Positions 6,131 through 14,383 of a DNA stretch of 23,330 nt are shown in pieces (the first letter of the stretch is position 1; each line of letters starts with the position of its first letter). The notes under the pieces are model-generated. The model did no database searches. It worked only from the letters and a program-made list of their open reading frames with translations, and had not been told where the DNA came from. The position numbers and the translations under genes were made by a program. The DNA is from Euryarchaeota archaeon UBA88 (GTDB lineage Archaea; Thermoplasmatota; Poseidoniia; Poseidoniales; Poseidoniaceae). The stretch covers positions 1 to 23,330 of the forward strand of contig DAME01000009.1 in assembly GCA_002499545.1 (NCBI GenBank), given 5' to 3'.

Positions 6131-9046
6131 TTACGACCGCCGAGAGAAGGTTCTGAAGGCGATGACAAGCACGCCAAGCAGGACAATAGCATAGATTCCA
6201 TTGGTCAATTGCTGTGAATCGAGACCGAGGCCAAAGTATCCGGAATCCGGCGTCCCTTTGACGGTAAATTCGATGTTTTCACGGTCGACCACGCCCGTCT
6301 CAACAGGTTCTGAAGAAAGAGTGAATTTGAACGTGTCAGCAATCTCAGCACCGTTTGGTGCGCGGACCGTGATGAGAAGTTCAATCGATTCGTCGACATC
6401 CACCCAGCAGACGTAGTCTGAACCTTCAAGACCACAATAGTTCGATGTGCTGTCAATGAGAACGTTCCAGCCTCTGAAACTTTCTGAGGTGAATACGAGA
6501 ACTTCTGCACGAATATTCCCGGTATTGGTAAGGTTGACTGAGAACTCTTCTTTCGAAGGATACACCACTGAAATTTCCCTGTCATCTACACTTGAATCAA
6601 ACTCAAACTGATAGATAATTTGTACATCGAGAGTTATATCAAAGCTGCCCGAACGGTTGGCGGCGTTTTTCGTACTGAGGGCAACGACGTTGAGTACTCC
6701 ACCATCACCAGTATTTGCACCAGGGTTGACTTCGATCGAGATTTCGAAATACAATTTGAATGGTCGAGCGTCATAGCCTCCAGAACACAAATCTAAACCG
6801 CACATTTGGGTTTCAGCAGCATCTTTGGTCGAACCAATGATTGGATTACCGAAAGTATCAACCAGGAACATGCTCTGGTTTTGGTCCCAGATTCCGAACC
6901 CTACTGGAATGTCAACAGGTCCATCGACGGGGAGGCCGTACAACGTAATTTGTCGTGTTGCAAGCCCTTGAAGACCGGTGACATCGAAAATTACCTTGTC
7001 ATTTCCGTCTCCAGTATTGGTTACCCAGAAACCATAGGTCTGGGCGCCTGATGGTGGAAGCACAGCAGTACCTGAGCGTTGGTCAAGTCCGCCGTCGACC
7101 AGTTGCGCATCCATTGCGAAGATTCGGTCCGACAAGATAGCCAAAAACACGAATTCCCGCTGGTTGTCAGGAATGCCATCGTTGTCTTCATCTCCCGAAT
7201 TTGTCGAGTCATCTTTGTTGATGATTCGAACGGTGACGCGTGTCGAAGAGAGTTCTTCCTCGCCATCGACGGTTACTACAACAAAGATATCCACGATGGT
7301 TTGTGGAGCAATTGGAATGCCCTGGGATGGCGAAATGATGTTGCCGATGCTATCTTCGCAGTGAACCGCCCATTTTGGAGAGGCGGTCTGCGACATCTCT
7401 ACGCAACGATAGTTGTCTTCGATATTGCCCGTATTCTGAATGCTGACTGGGAACTTGACAAGTGAACTTGAGCGACCCGTTTGTTCCAATGCGTTGGCTT
7501 CTGCTTCAATACCGTGAACGGCCATCACAGAGACTGAAAGGGTGACTTCTGCATAAGCAGCCCCTCCGCCAGCAGGCAGCACCGAGAACGCAATGTCGAT
7601 GCTTTCGGTTGCAAGCGCTGAAAGTGGCACGTTGACTACGACCTCGACGTTCGAACTCTTCTCCGAACCGTGCTTGGAGCCAACTGATACGGTTGTTGAT
7701 TCAAGTTGAACATTCCACCCCGATGGCGGTGATGACGATGAGATTCGTAGGTTGTCTGCTCCGTTTCCTTGATTGGTAACAGTTAACGTGACCGTCCCGT
7801 TGGTACCTGGTTCGATATCAGAGAGCGAGGAGGATGAAAGCGAAAGACTGGCACCAAACGACTGCCCAACAATCACTCGAAGTTCTTGTGAACACTTGAC
7901 GGTGTTTCCGTCTTTGGCTTGAATTTGAATGAGGGATTCTTGACCTGCAGTCACCGAATCGTCGGGGGAGACCAGAATATCGAACGATTTGGTTCCCTCA
8001 CCGTTATCGTACGGCAACAATCCTGACGATGCCCCGTCGTAAGTGACCCATCCCGACCGGCTACCTGACTTTGACATGGACACCGACCAATCGCTGTTCC
8101 CATCATTGGTGAGCGTCACACTCAGCGTACCTTCTTCATCAGGGTCTACGGTCAAACTTGTCCTCGAGAGTGCCATCGTACACTCGTGGAGTTCTGGAAC
8201 GGTCAAATCGAATTCTTCAATGTCCTTCGCTTCTTGTGAAGGGTCGCTTGTGACGGTTCCAGTAATCTCCCAGCAATACTTGTTTGCTTCTTGACCGTCG
8301 GGGACCTCAACAGATACGGTCACGGTCTGAGTCTCGTTCTGATCCAGATTGACTGAATCGTCGCTCAGCGACACATCGAGGTCGTCAGCATTCTGGCATG
8401 ACGAACCAGTGGTATCTTCCACCGATAGAGCAACAGTTTCGTTGGTTTGCCCGGTGTTCTCAACGACGACGTCGAATTCCATAACCGACTCCCCACCCCA
8501 TGTTTGACTTCGCTGAGATTCTGATTCCATGTAGAGGTCAACTCCGAACAATGCTGAACCAGAGCCATCGCCCGCTGTGGTCGTCACTGTCTTTGTCTCC
8601 TGAGCTGGCTGACCGCCGACATCAGGTGGAGTGGCTGCTTCATTGGCATTGGCCGTGATAGTGGTGTCACAGGTTCCTTCTGCGGTTTGGGTCAATGTAA
8701 CGTTCATGCTGGCCTCACCGTAATCACCGGACTCGACGGCTAAGGTAGGAGGTGAGATGGTTGATGAGTAGGCGCCACATTCTTGCGTTGCTTCTTCACT
8801 GGTCGAGAGAGAAACCGTGACCGGATTGGAACCGGTGTTGTAGATGCGGACCGTGTATTCGCCTGATTCTCCGGGATTGACTTCAAGGCCGTTCGATGGC
8901 GATGTTTGGATGGAGATGCTTGCATCCCGTGCACCATCTGCCATGGCGGTTGGAGCCATCAAAGGTACAACGGATAGGAGAAGAATCCCTACAAGAAAGA
9001 GTGCACGTTGAGAAGCGTGCTTATTCATTTTTACTCGGGGGTCCAT
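6131..9046 (-). CDS. Secreted, membrane-anchored multidomain protein with NEW3/Ig-like repeats
   Basis: About 971 residues. The N-terminus KMNKHASQRALFLVGILLLS is a signal peptide with likely cleavage after TAMA (residue 36). The rest is a chain of Ig-like beta-sandwich units with the recurrent phrase N-T/Q-G-x that marks NEW3/CARDB-type domains (YNTGSNPVTV, ENTGQTNETV, TNDGNSDWSV, TNQGNGADNL, QNTGNIEDNY, TNTGDGNDKV, TNTGNIRAEV). Paired cysteines suggest disulfides outside the cell. DEDNDGIPD near residue 620 resembles a calcium-binding repeat. The C-terminus has one membrane helix (about 949-966) and the short tail FSRRS. No PGF-type sorting motif is visible. ATG 9046 fits a leaderless start 26 bp from a TATA box; ATG 9028 is the alternative. 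Probably adhesive or substrate binding; substrate unknown. Confidence 0.85.
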   Translation of the reverse strand: MDPRVKMNKHASQRALFLVGILLLSVVPLMAPTAMADGARDASISIQTSPSNGLEVNPGESGEYTVRIYNTGSNPVTVSLSTSEEATQECGAYSSTISPPTLAVESGDYGEASMNVTLTQTAEGTCDTTITANANEAATPPDVGGQPAQETKTVTTTAGDGSGSALFGVDLYMESESQRSQTWGGESVMEFDVVVENTGQTNETVALSVEDTTGSSCQNADDLDVSLSDDSVNLDQNETQTVTVSVEVPDGQEANKYCWEITGTVTSDPSQEAKDIEEFDLTVPELHECTMALSRTSLTVDPDEEGTLSVTLTNDGNSDWSVSMSKSGSRSGWVTYDGASSGLLPYDNGEGTKSFDILVSPDDSVTAGQESLIQIQAKDGNTVKCSQELRVIVGQSFGASLSLSSSSLSDIEPGTNGTVTLTVTNQGNGADNLRISSSSPPSGWNVQLESTTVSVGSKHGSEKSSNVEVVVNVPLSALATESIDIAFSVLPAGGGAAYAEVTLSVSVMAVHGIEAEANALEQTGRSSSLVKFPVSIQNTGNIEDNYRCVEMSQTASPKWAVHCEDSIGNIISPSQGIPIAPQTIVDIFVVVTVDGEEELSSTRVTVRIINKDDSTNSGDEDNDGIPDNQREFVFLAILSDRIFAMDAQLVDGGLDQRSGTAVLPPSGAQTYGFWVTNTGDGNDKVIFDVTGLQGLATRQITLYGLPVDGPVDIPVGFGIWDQNQSMFLVDTFGNPIIGSTKDAAETQMCGLDLCSGGYDARPFKLYFEISIEVNPGANTGDGGVLNVVALSTKNAANRSGSFDITLDVQIIYQFEFDSSVDDREISVVYPSKEEFSVNLTNTGNIRAEVLVFTSESFRGWNVLIDSTSNYCGLEGSDYVCWVDVDESIELLITVRAPNGAEIADTFKFTLSSEPVETGVVDRENIEFTVKGTPDSGYFGLGLDSQQLTNGIYAIVLLGVLVIAFRTFSRRS

Positions 9047-9054
9047 GACCCCCG
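9036..9054. repeat. Perfect GC-rich palindrome containing a start codon
   Basis: Arms CGGGGGTC and GACCCCCG are perfect 8-bp inverted repeats around CAT (ATG on the minus strand). That ATG is the preferred start of the gene at 6131-9046. The palindrome lies in the 74-bp gap after the protease gene, at the position where transcription should begin. It could be an operator, an RNA hairpin in read-through transcripts, or a terminator-like stem. It is not followed by a T-run. Confidence 0.7.
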
Positions 9055-9068
9055 GTGGAAGCCTTAGT

Positions 9069-9076
9069 ATCAAAAG
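9069..9076 (-). promoter_or_regulatory. Probable TATA box of the NEW3-repeat gene
   Basis: The minus strand reads TTTTGATA, with its centre about 26 bp before ATG 9046. That is the spacing expected between an archaeal TATA box and the transcription start, so the mRNA may be leaderless. No Shine-Dalgarno sequence precedes ATG 9046 or ATG 9028, which agrees. Confidence 0.45.
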
Positions 9077-9120
9077 GCTGCGCACACTTGTATCGACCTT
9101 GACATAACTGCTTATCAATT

Positions 9121-12100
9121 TCATGCTTCGACGAAGGTAGAACGGTCTGCCTGACAATTGAGGCAGGTAGTGACTTCTGAAGCGTTGCAATTCGGATGTC
9201 CTGGGCGGTGATAGCGCGCCCCACATCCGGGACATCCAAGCAACAAACCAGTGATTTGAGAACGGCACGACCAACACACTACAGACGGTTGTTCCGAATT
9301 GTGAATTGGAACTGGGGCTATTGGTTGAGTTGATGGAAGGTTGACGCTCTTCATGGGGAGTATCGGTGGATTTTTCCTGCGCTGGGATACGATTGCAACG
9401 ACCAAGAATACGACGACAAGAATGACTGCCCACAAGGCGAGAGTGGTAAGCGAAAGTGATTCTCCAGAGGTCCCAACTGGCTCTCCAATCGAGCTAACCG
9501 TGAGTTCAACGGAAGGATTGGACATGCCCTCCGCTCCTTGAAGTGCAAGCGTGATGACTCCTTCTCCGGGCCGGTCTGCACGAACCAGAAGGCGAACAAG
9601 CATCGATTCACCCGGCTCAAGGTCGGCAATATCATTGCCGTCAACTGAAACAACCCAATTCGACGGAGCATTGGCGACGAGTTTGTGAGAGTACACTGAA
9701 TTGCCAGTGTTGGTCAGTGTCACTTCTAAAAGGTCTTCAGAGCCGGTTGAAAATGGCGTAGTTCGCTCTTGTACCCACGATGACTCAACCACGGTTGCAA
9801 CCAACAGTCCGAGTGTTTGAGAAGCCGTCACACCGCCAGCATCCAAGTTTAGGGAAAATGACGGTTCGCTGGAAGGAGGCAAATTCGATGATACAATAAT
9901 TGTACAAGTGATCGGAGAAAGTTCGTCTTTACTGATTGGAGCAAGTTCACCGCAGTCACCGAAAAGCCCCGAATCCAGCGAAAGAGATGCGGTTGGTTGC
10001 CATTCAACATCAGCAGAATTGCCAATTAACCACGTGAAATTGAGCGGTACGCCGGCAGGATGCGAGCCTGAGCCAAACGGCGTGTCCCAAGGGTCACCGC
10101 CGTCAACAACTAAACTCACGAAATTGATACTCGGCTCTGCAAGTACTTCTACATCGAATTGACCAGACCAAGTGATTCGATCTGAACCGTTATCGAGGTA
10201 GAATTTGACCGCACCAGAAACCGCATTACCGTCCCCTGATATACCAAACAAGAGATTCTTCGATGAAGCCCAAGGAAGTTCAAATGTTTCAACGTCAGAC
10301 GTAACCGACCAACCTGAGGGAAGTTCGAACGAAGGCGTGAATGAAAGGTCCACATTACCTCGGTGTTCCAATGAGAACAGGAGACTAAAATACGAATCAG
10401 GCCGGAGAACTCCGAGGTTGGTTTCGAGGTCAACTTCAACGGTCTTGACGGTTTCAATCTTGATTGGGATGTCAAAAATCCACGTTTCAGTGAGTTCTGT
10501 TTGAGATTGGATGGTCAATCGCACCAGCCGTTCTGCCCCAGCCGCAGTCATAACCTGAGGTGGAGTGAACGTCATTCCTACTTCACGATATGTATCTTTG
10601 TCAATCAGTCCACTCGAACCAGAACTCGCCCCCGGAACACTGGACAAGGTATCAAACCCTGCTCGCCAGCCCGCAGGCGCTTCGACAAATAAGTCGTAAC
10701 CGATGTTAGCGTTTCCAAGATTGAACAGCCTAACATCCAAACTGGTTGGTTCTGATGGAGATACCGGAACAATTTGATAATCGTATTCAACGCGAACCTT
10801 TGGTAGTTCAGGAACGGTGAAATAGACCATGTAAGGGTAGTTAACGCCATTATCGACATCAATTCCAAGAAGGTCAACTCGGTATTCACCGGGTGAAGGA
10901 GGGGTAGGATGTACGAGGGTCACAGATATGTTGGCAGTAGCCTGTCCATCAAGCGTGAAATTAGATTCGTTGCTACCGACATACCAGGGAAGATTTTCAC
11001 CCGTAATCATGTTGAAAACCGACTGGGTTACGATGCTAGCATTCGTTGAAATCAGGGCCGTATTGGTAAGAACAACATCCCACGAAGTCGTGGATTGAGA
11101 GGTGTTGGTCAAAAGTAATGTCTGAGGGCTGGCAGAAAGTTTGACTCCTGGTGCGGTGACATCGACCTGTATGTCATGACGATTGTTGTTTTCAAGAATC
11201 TCTTCGATTTCATCTGTCGGGTCGATGATGAACGAAAGAGTCGATTGCCCAGAAACTTGTGGTGTCCAATACCATACTTGTGTTTTCGAAGCGCCCGGAC
11301 CGATGTCGAAGTTCTTGGTTTCAATTTCGACACCGTCGACTTCAAATCGCATATCAAAGAAGTCTGCTCGAACATTGCCCACATTGAATACCTTCGAAAC
11401 GAGTTGAATCTGGTCACCGACTTGTGGTATGGTCACCGACATCTGGAATTCGTCGTGCATGACTGTTGGGTCGGGTCGTAAATCATTCACGCCGTGCCCA
11501 GTAACTGCAATTGCATAGGGCTGCGCTTTGCTGCCTCCATGCATACCGTCTTTCACAACCACGGTCCAAACACCGATTTCTGCACTGTCAATCAGTACAA
11601 CCTCGACGTTGTTGAGGCTATCAGTTGAACCGCCTTGGGTCGAACGCCCGTTCGCAAAATCATTGCCGAGGTAAACATTGCCGCTCGGGTCGGTAACCTC
11701 AAGGTCAAGATTGTTGACAAGTTGTGTGTTGGAGAAAGAGGACCCTCGCTCATCCGACCAGGCTAAAACTGTCTTGAAACCGCCATTACCTTGAGATATA
11801 TTGAACGAGTAAGTTTTCGAATTACCAGTACCTGACAGCACTGAACGGTCGTCAACCCAGATTCCCTGCCCGGAATTAGGAGCGAGTGTGTTGCGTAAAT
11901 TCAGGCGACCCCAGCCCTCATCGTTGTTCGGTATGTCACGCGAACCAATGTCTTGAGCTCCAAGAATCAAGAGGGCTTTGACAAGTGCTCCTTGGGGAGA
12001 GGGGCGTTGAGCGATTTCTTCGAGATATTCACGAACCATCGCCGCAGCCCCAGCCGCATTCGGAGCAGCCATCGATGTTCCAGTGTATTCAAGATAGTAC

Positions 12101-13656
12101 GTGTTCGACCATGTTGCAGAGTCTGTATCGGTGGCTTCTTGGGCCCTGCAGGAACGAACATATCCCCCTGGTGCGAGAATATCCGGTTTGATTCGACCGT
12201 CATCGGTCGGGCCACGAGATGAACTTGACATGATGTTGTCAGGAGCGCCTGAATACCTGTTTTGATGATTCCCCACTGTGATGGTGTTTTTTGCAGTTGA
12301 TGGAGAACCGACAGTACCTGAATTAGGTCCGTCATTTCCTGCTGCAAAGAGAATGGTCAAACCGTTTCGACCGTTGTAGTAACGATCATAGTAATTTGCT
12401 CGGTCGTCGACATCTTCGCTCTCGGAGGTATATTTGCCCTGGTCGCTTGATCTCGCTGAGCCCCATGAATTGGTATGCGTGTACGCACCGGCTGAATACG
12501 CAGAGTTCAGCAGATTGTTCAATGACGGCGAAAGCAGGTTACCGGAATTGTCATTCTCCATCGCTTGGAAATACAATTCTGCAGATGGCGCGACTCCAGC
12601 ATAACCACCCTGAGCACCGTCGCCAAGGACCGAACACGCAACGTGAGTGCCGTGACCAGAATGCTTGTCTGCAGGCGATCCGTCGCCGATGACATCGTTG
12701 TTGGCAACAACTCGTGTGCCAAAATCACCGTGGTCGGCATCAAGTCCGGTATCCGCTACGGCGACAATTTGGCCTGAGCCGTCCAGATCAGTCGTGAAGT
12801 AACCGGAGACCTGAGATGTTTTCATGTTCGTCTTGGCCTGATTATTCTCAATAGTGAATTCCGGTTCAAACCGTAGCGTCCTAAGCGAAGGCTGGGAGAC
12901 CACGCCAAACAGTTCACTGGTCGCAAGAATACCTTGGTATCTCCCGTCATCCCAGCGATGAGATTCTGAGAATGCAAATGGAACGATTTGAGATACCTCT
13001 TGGAGAATTGTTCCACCGAGAGAATCTGTAAAATCAATCCCTTCTTGAGGGCCTTCATCGGTCCGCCATCCCTCAATTCGCATCGAAGTGCCTTGAAGAG
13101 ATTCTAAACCGTCTTCCAGCATCAAGATGTCGAGGACAGTACCATCAACCAACAACGCATGAGGAACTGGATGATTGGAATCGATGCCTGCTACTGTGCT
13201 GGCTTGCTCAAGCGCGTGAACGGTTCCCTGAACGATAAGCCCTGAAGGAGCGATAAACTCACGAACGCTAAGACCTTCAATCTCGGCAAGAAGGTGCCGA
13301 GTATCGAGGAGTTGCACCTCGTTAGAGACGATGAGAAGTTGCAAGTCAATTCTTGGAGCCAGCCACTCGCCTGGAATCGGCCGTGTTAGTTGAAGGCCGT
13401 TGATATCGAACGTACCGATACGACTTGATGCGGTCGGTGAACGGTATTCGAGTTGTTCGGTGTAGGACTCGTACCCCTCGGCATCACCGTAGACACCGTC
13501 AATCAAGTCGAAACGCACCCATTCGACTTCTCCGCCTTCATCCATCTCAGTGGGTTGAGATTCCGTCGGCTGAAGCAGTGGTGTTGCACCCTGTAAAAGG
13601 AAAAGTAACGCCAAAGCCAAGGCTCCAGCCATTGAGCGTTTGACAGACACAATCAC
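9121..13656 (-). CDS. Giant membrane-anchored subtilisin-like serine protease (S8) with a cytoplasmic zinc module
   Basis: 1,511 residues. In order: signal peptide (about 1-25), N-terminal region or propeptide (to about 285), S8 catalytic domain (about 290-595), beta-barrel as in KP-43-like subtilases (about 605-722, LAWSDERG and LVNNLDLEVTDPSGNVYLGND), a CARDB-like domain (about 735-835), further Ig/NEW3-like units, a membrane helix (about 1404-1424) and a cytoplasmic tail. The triad is D302 (VADTGLD), H335 (GHGTHVA) and S528 (GTSMAAP), with oxyanion Asn N441 (AAGNDGPN), so it should be active. The tail holds C1461, C1464, C1475, C1478, H1483, H1487, C1490, C1498 and C1501 (CWSC, CPGCGARYH, CLNC), a RING-like or double zinc-binding treble clef. 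The start is GTG 13656 or GTG 13650; MAGAL at 13632 would lose the basic signal residues. Likely degrades extracellular protein at the cell surface. Confidence 0.93.
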   Translation of the reverse strand: MIVSVKRSMAGALALALLFLLQGATPLLQPTESQPTEMDEGGEVEWVRFDLIDGVYGDAEGYESYTEQLEYRSPTASSRIGTFDINGLQLTRPIPGEWLAPRIDLQLLIVSNEVQLLDTRHLLAEIEGLSVREFIAPSGLIVQGTVHALEQASTVAGIDSNHPVPHALLVDGTVLDILMLEDGLESLQGTSMRIEGWRTDEGPQEGIDFTDSLGGTILQEVSQIVPFAFSESHRWDDGRYQGILATSELFGVVSQPSLRTLRFEPEFTIENNQAKTNMKTSQVSGYFTTDLDGSGQIVAVADTGLDADHGDFGTRVVANNDVIGDGSPADKHSGHGTHVACSVLGDGAQGGYAGVAPSAELYFQAMENDNSGNLLSPSLNNLLNSAYSAGAYTHTNSWGSARSSDQGKYTSESEDVDDRANYYDRYYNGRNGLTILFAAGNDGPNSGTVGSPSTAKNTITVGNHQNRYSGAPDNIMSSSSRGPTDDGRIKPDILAPGGYVRSCRAQEATDTDSATWSNTYYLEYTGTSMAAPNAAGAAAMVREYLEEIAQRPSPQGALVKALLILGAQDIGSRDIPNNDEGWGRLNLRNTLAPNSGQGIWVDDRSVLSGTGNSKTYSFNISQGNGGFKTVLAWSDERGSSFSNTQLVNNLDLEVTDPSGNVYLGNDFANGRSTQGGSTDSLNNVEVVLIDSAEIGVWTVVVKDGMHGGSKAQPYAIAVTGHGVNDLRPDPTVMHDEFQMSVTIPQVGDQIQLVSKVFNVGNVRADFFDMRFEVDGVEIETKNFDIGPGASKTQVWYWTPQVSGQSTLSFIIDPTDEIEEILENNNRHDIQVDVTAPGVKLSASPQTLLLTNTSQSTTSWDVVLTNTALISTNASIVTQSVFNMITGENLPWYVGSNESNFTLDGQATANISVTLVHPTPPSPGEYRVDLLGIDVDNGVNYPYMVYFTVPELPKVRVEYDYQIVPVSPSEPTSLDVRLFNLGNANIGYDLFVEAPAGWRAGFDTLSSVPGASSGSSGLIDKDTYREVGMTFTPPQVMTAAGAERLVRLTIQSQTELTETWIFDIPIKIETVKTVEVDLETNLGVLRPDSYFSLLFSLEHRGNVDLSFTPSFELPSGWSVTSDVETFELPWASSKNLLFGISGDGNAVSGAVKFYLDNGSDRITWSGQFDVEVLAEPSINFVSLVVDGGDPWDTPFGSGSHPAGVPLNFTWLIGNSADVEWQPTASLSLDSGLFGDCGELAPISKDELSPITCTIIVSSNLPPSSEPSFSLNLDAGGVTASQTLGLLVATVVESSWVQERTTPFSTGSEDLLEVTLTNTGNSVYSHKLVANAPSNWVVSVDGNDIADLEPGESMLVRLLVRADRPGEGVITLALQGAEGMSNPSVELTVSSIGEPVGTSGESLSLTTLALWAVILVVVFLVVAIVSQRRKNPPILPMKSVNLPSTQPIAPVPIHNSEQPSVVCWSCRSQITGLLLGCPGCGARYHRPGHPNCNASEVTTCLNCQADRSTFVEA

Positions 13657-13672
13657 GGGTTCAACTCCCTCG

Positions 13673-13680
13673 CTTTATCC
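13673..13680 (-). promoter_or_regulatory. Probable TATA box of the protease gene
   Basis: The minus strand reads GGATAAAG in the 54-bp gap between the small membrane-protein gene and the protease gene. Its centre is about 26 bp from GTG 13650 and 20 bp from GTG 13656, which allows a leaderless or nearly leaderless mRNA. GAGGGAG at about 13665-13671 is a weak ribosome site that could serve read-through transcripts. Confidence 0.38.
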
Positions 13681-13710
13681 GTTGGGGTGCTGTGCGTTTC
13701 TTCGACTGCA

Positions 13711-14379
13711 TTATGAAATTGGCCAAGTGCTTCTCTCTGCTTTATCCATGAAGTATTCGATTGTCCAATCACCAACACCATGCCTCCACTCCTCTATCTG
13801 AACAACGCCCCGATGATCTGTGTATTGTAAATTGATAACTACAACATATTGGTCCCACACTGTATGTCCTACAACCATCATTTCCAAATCGTCTCCAGCC
13901 ACAGAAGCATGGGCTTCAATGCGTTGAACTTCAATGGACATTGATTCGAGAATTTCGCCATCGAGTGATTGGAATTGAACATCCAGCGTAACATCGGTGA
14001 TTTCCCGGCTTCCAGTGTTATGGATTTCAGACATAATGAGGTGTCCACCGCGCTGCAAGTACTGCGTCTCTACGTTCACCGCATCTCGGGGAAGTGCCCA
14101 GTACCATCCACTGGCGAACACACCGACCAAGAGAAGAAAAACAATACCGGCTAAAGCCACACGAGCAGGACTCACTTTTCGCCGAATCGTATCAATCGCC
14201 TTGCTGACCCTTTGCATGTCTTCATAGGTTTCAATTCCCTCTTCATCCAATGAATAGCCGAGTTTCTCCATGTTCTGAATTCGTGCTACATCGAGCAAAC
14301 CAGCCGATTCAATATCGTCCTCATGTACCAGCATATCGCCGTTCTCGTCGTAGAGAATTGAATCATTGTCCCCACTCAT
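13711..14379 (-). CDS. Single-pass membrane protein with a short extracellular beta domain, unknown function
   Basis: A 222-residue protein I do not recognise. An acidic N-terminal segment (about 1-63) ends in the basic cluster RRKVSPAR, followed by one hydrophobic helix (about 74-96, VALAGIVFLLLVGVFASGWYW). By the positive-inside rule, the N-terminus is cytoplasmic and the remaining 125 residues are outside. The outer part has alternating beta-strand character (SEIHNTGSREITDVTLDVQF, WDQYVVVINLQYTDHRG), with the NTGSREIT phrase typical of Ig-like repeat domains in this region. ATG 14379 lies 4 bp after the stop of the 1,562-residue gene, with GGTGATTGT between and partly in that stop, so the two are probably translated together and may form a complex. 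Confidence 0.8.
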   Translation of the reverse strand: MSGDNDSILYDENGDMLVHEDDIESAGLLDVARIQNMEKLGYSLDEEGIETYEDMQRVSKAIDTIRRKVSPARVALAGIVFLLLVGVFASGWYWALPRDAVNVETQYLQRGGHLIMSEIHNTGSREITDVTLDVQFQSLDGEILESMSIEVQRIEAHASVAGDDLEMMVVGHTVWDQYVVVINLQYTDHRGVVQIEEWRHGVGDWTIEYFMDKAERSTWPIS

Positions 14380-14383
14380 ACAA

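Noticed and set aside
8939..9046. Possible archaeosortase (PGF-type) sorting signals on the surface proteins
   Set aside because: The C-termini of all five surface proteins lack a PGF or similar tripartite signal. Three use plain membrane helices instead.
9047..9433. N-terminal extension of the NEW3-repeat gene to an upstream ATG
   Set aside because: It would overlap the 3' end of the protease gene in another frame by over 300 bp, reads as low-complexity arginine/serine-rich noise, and would bury a clear signal peptide inside the protein.
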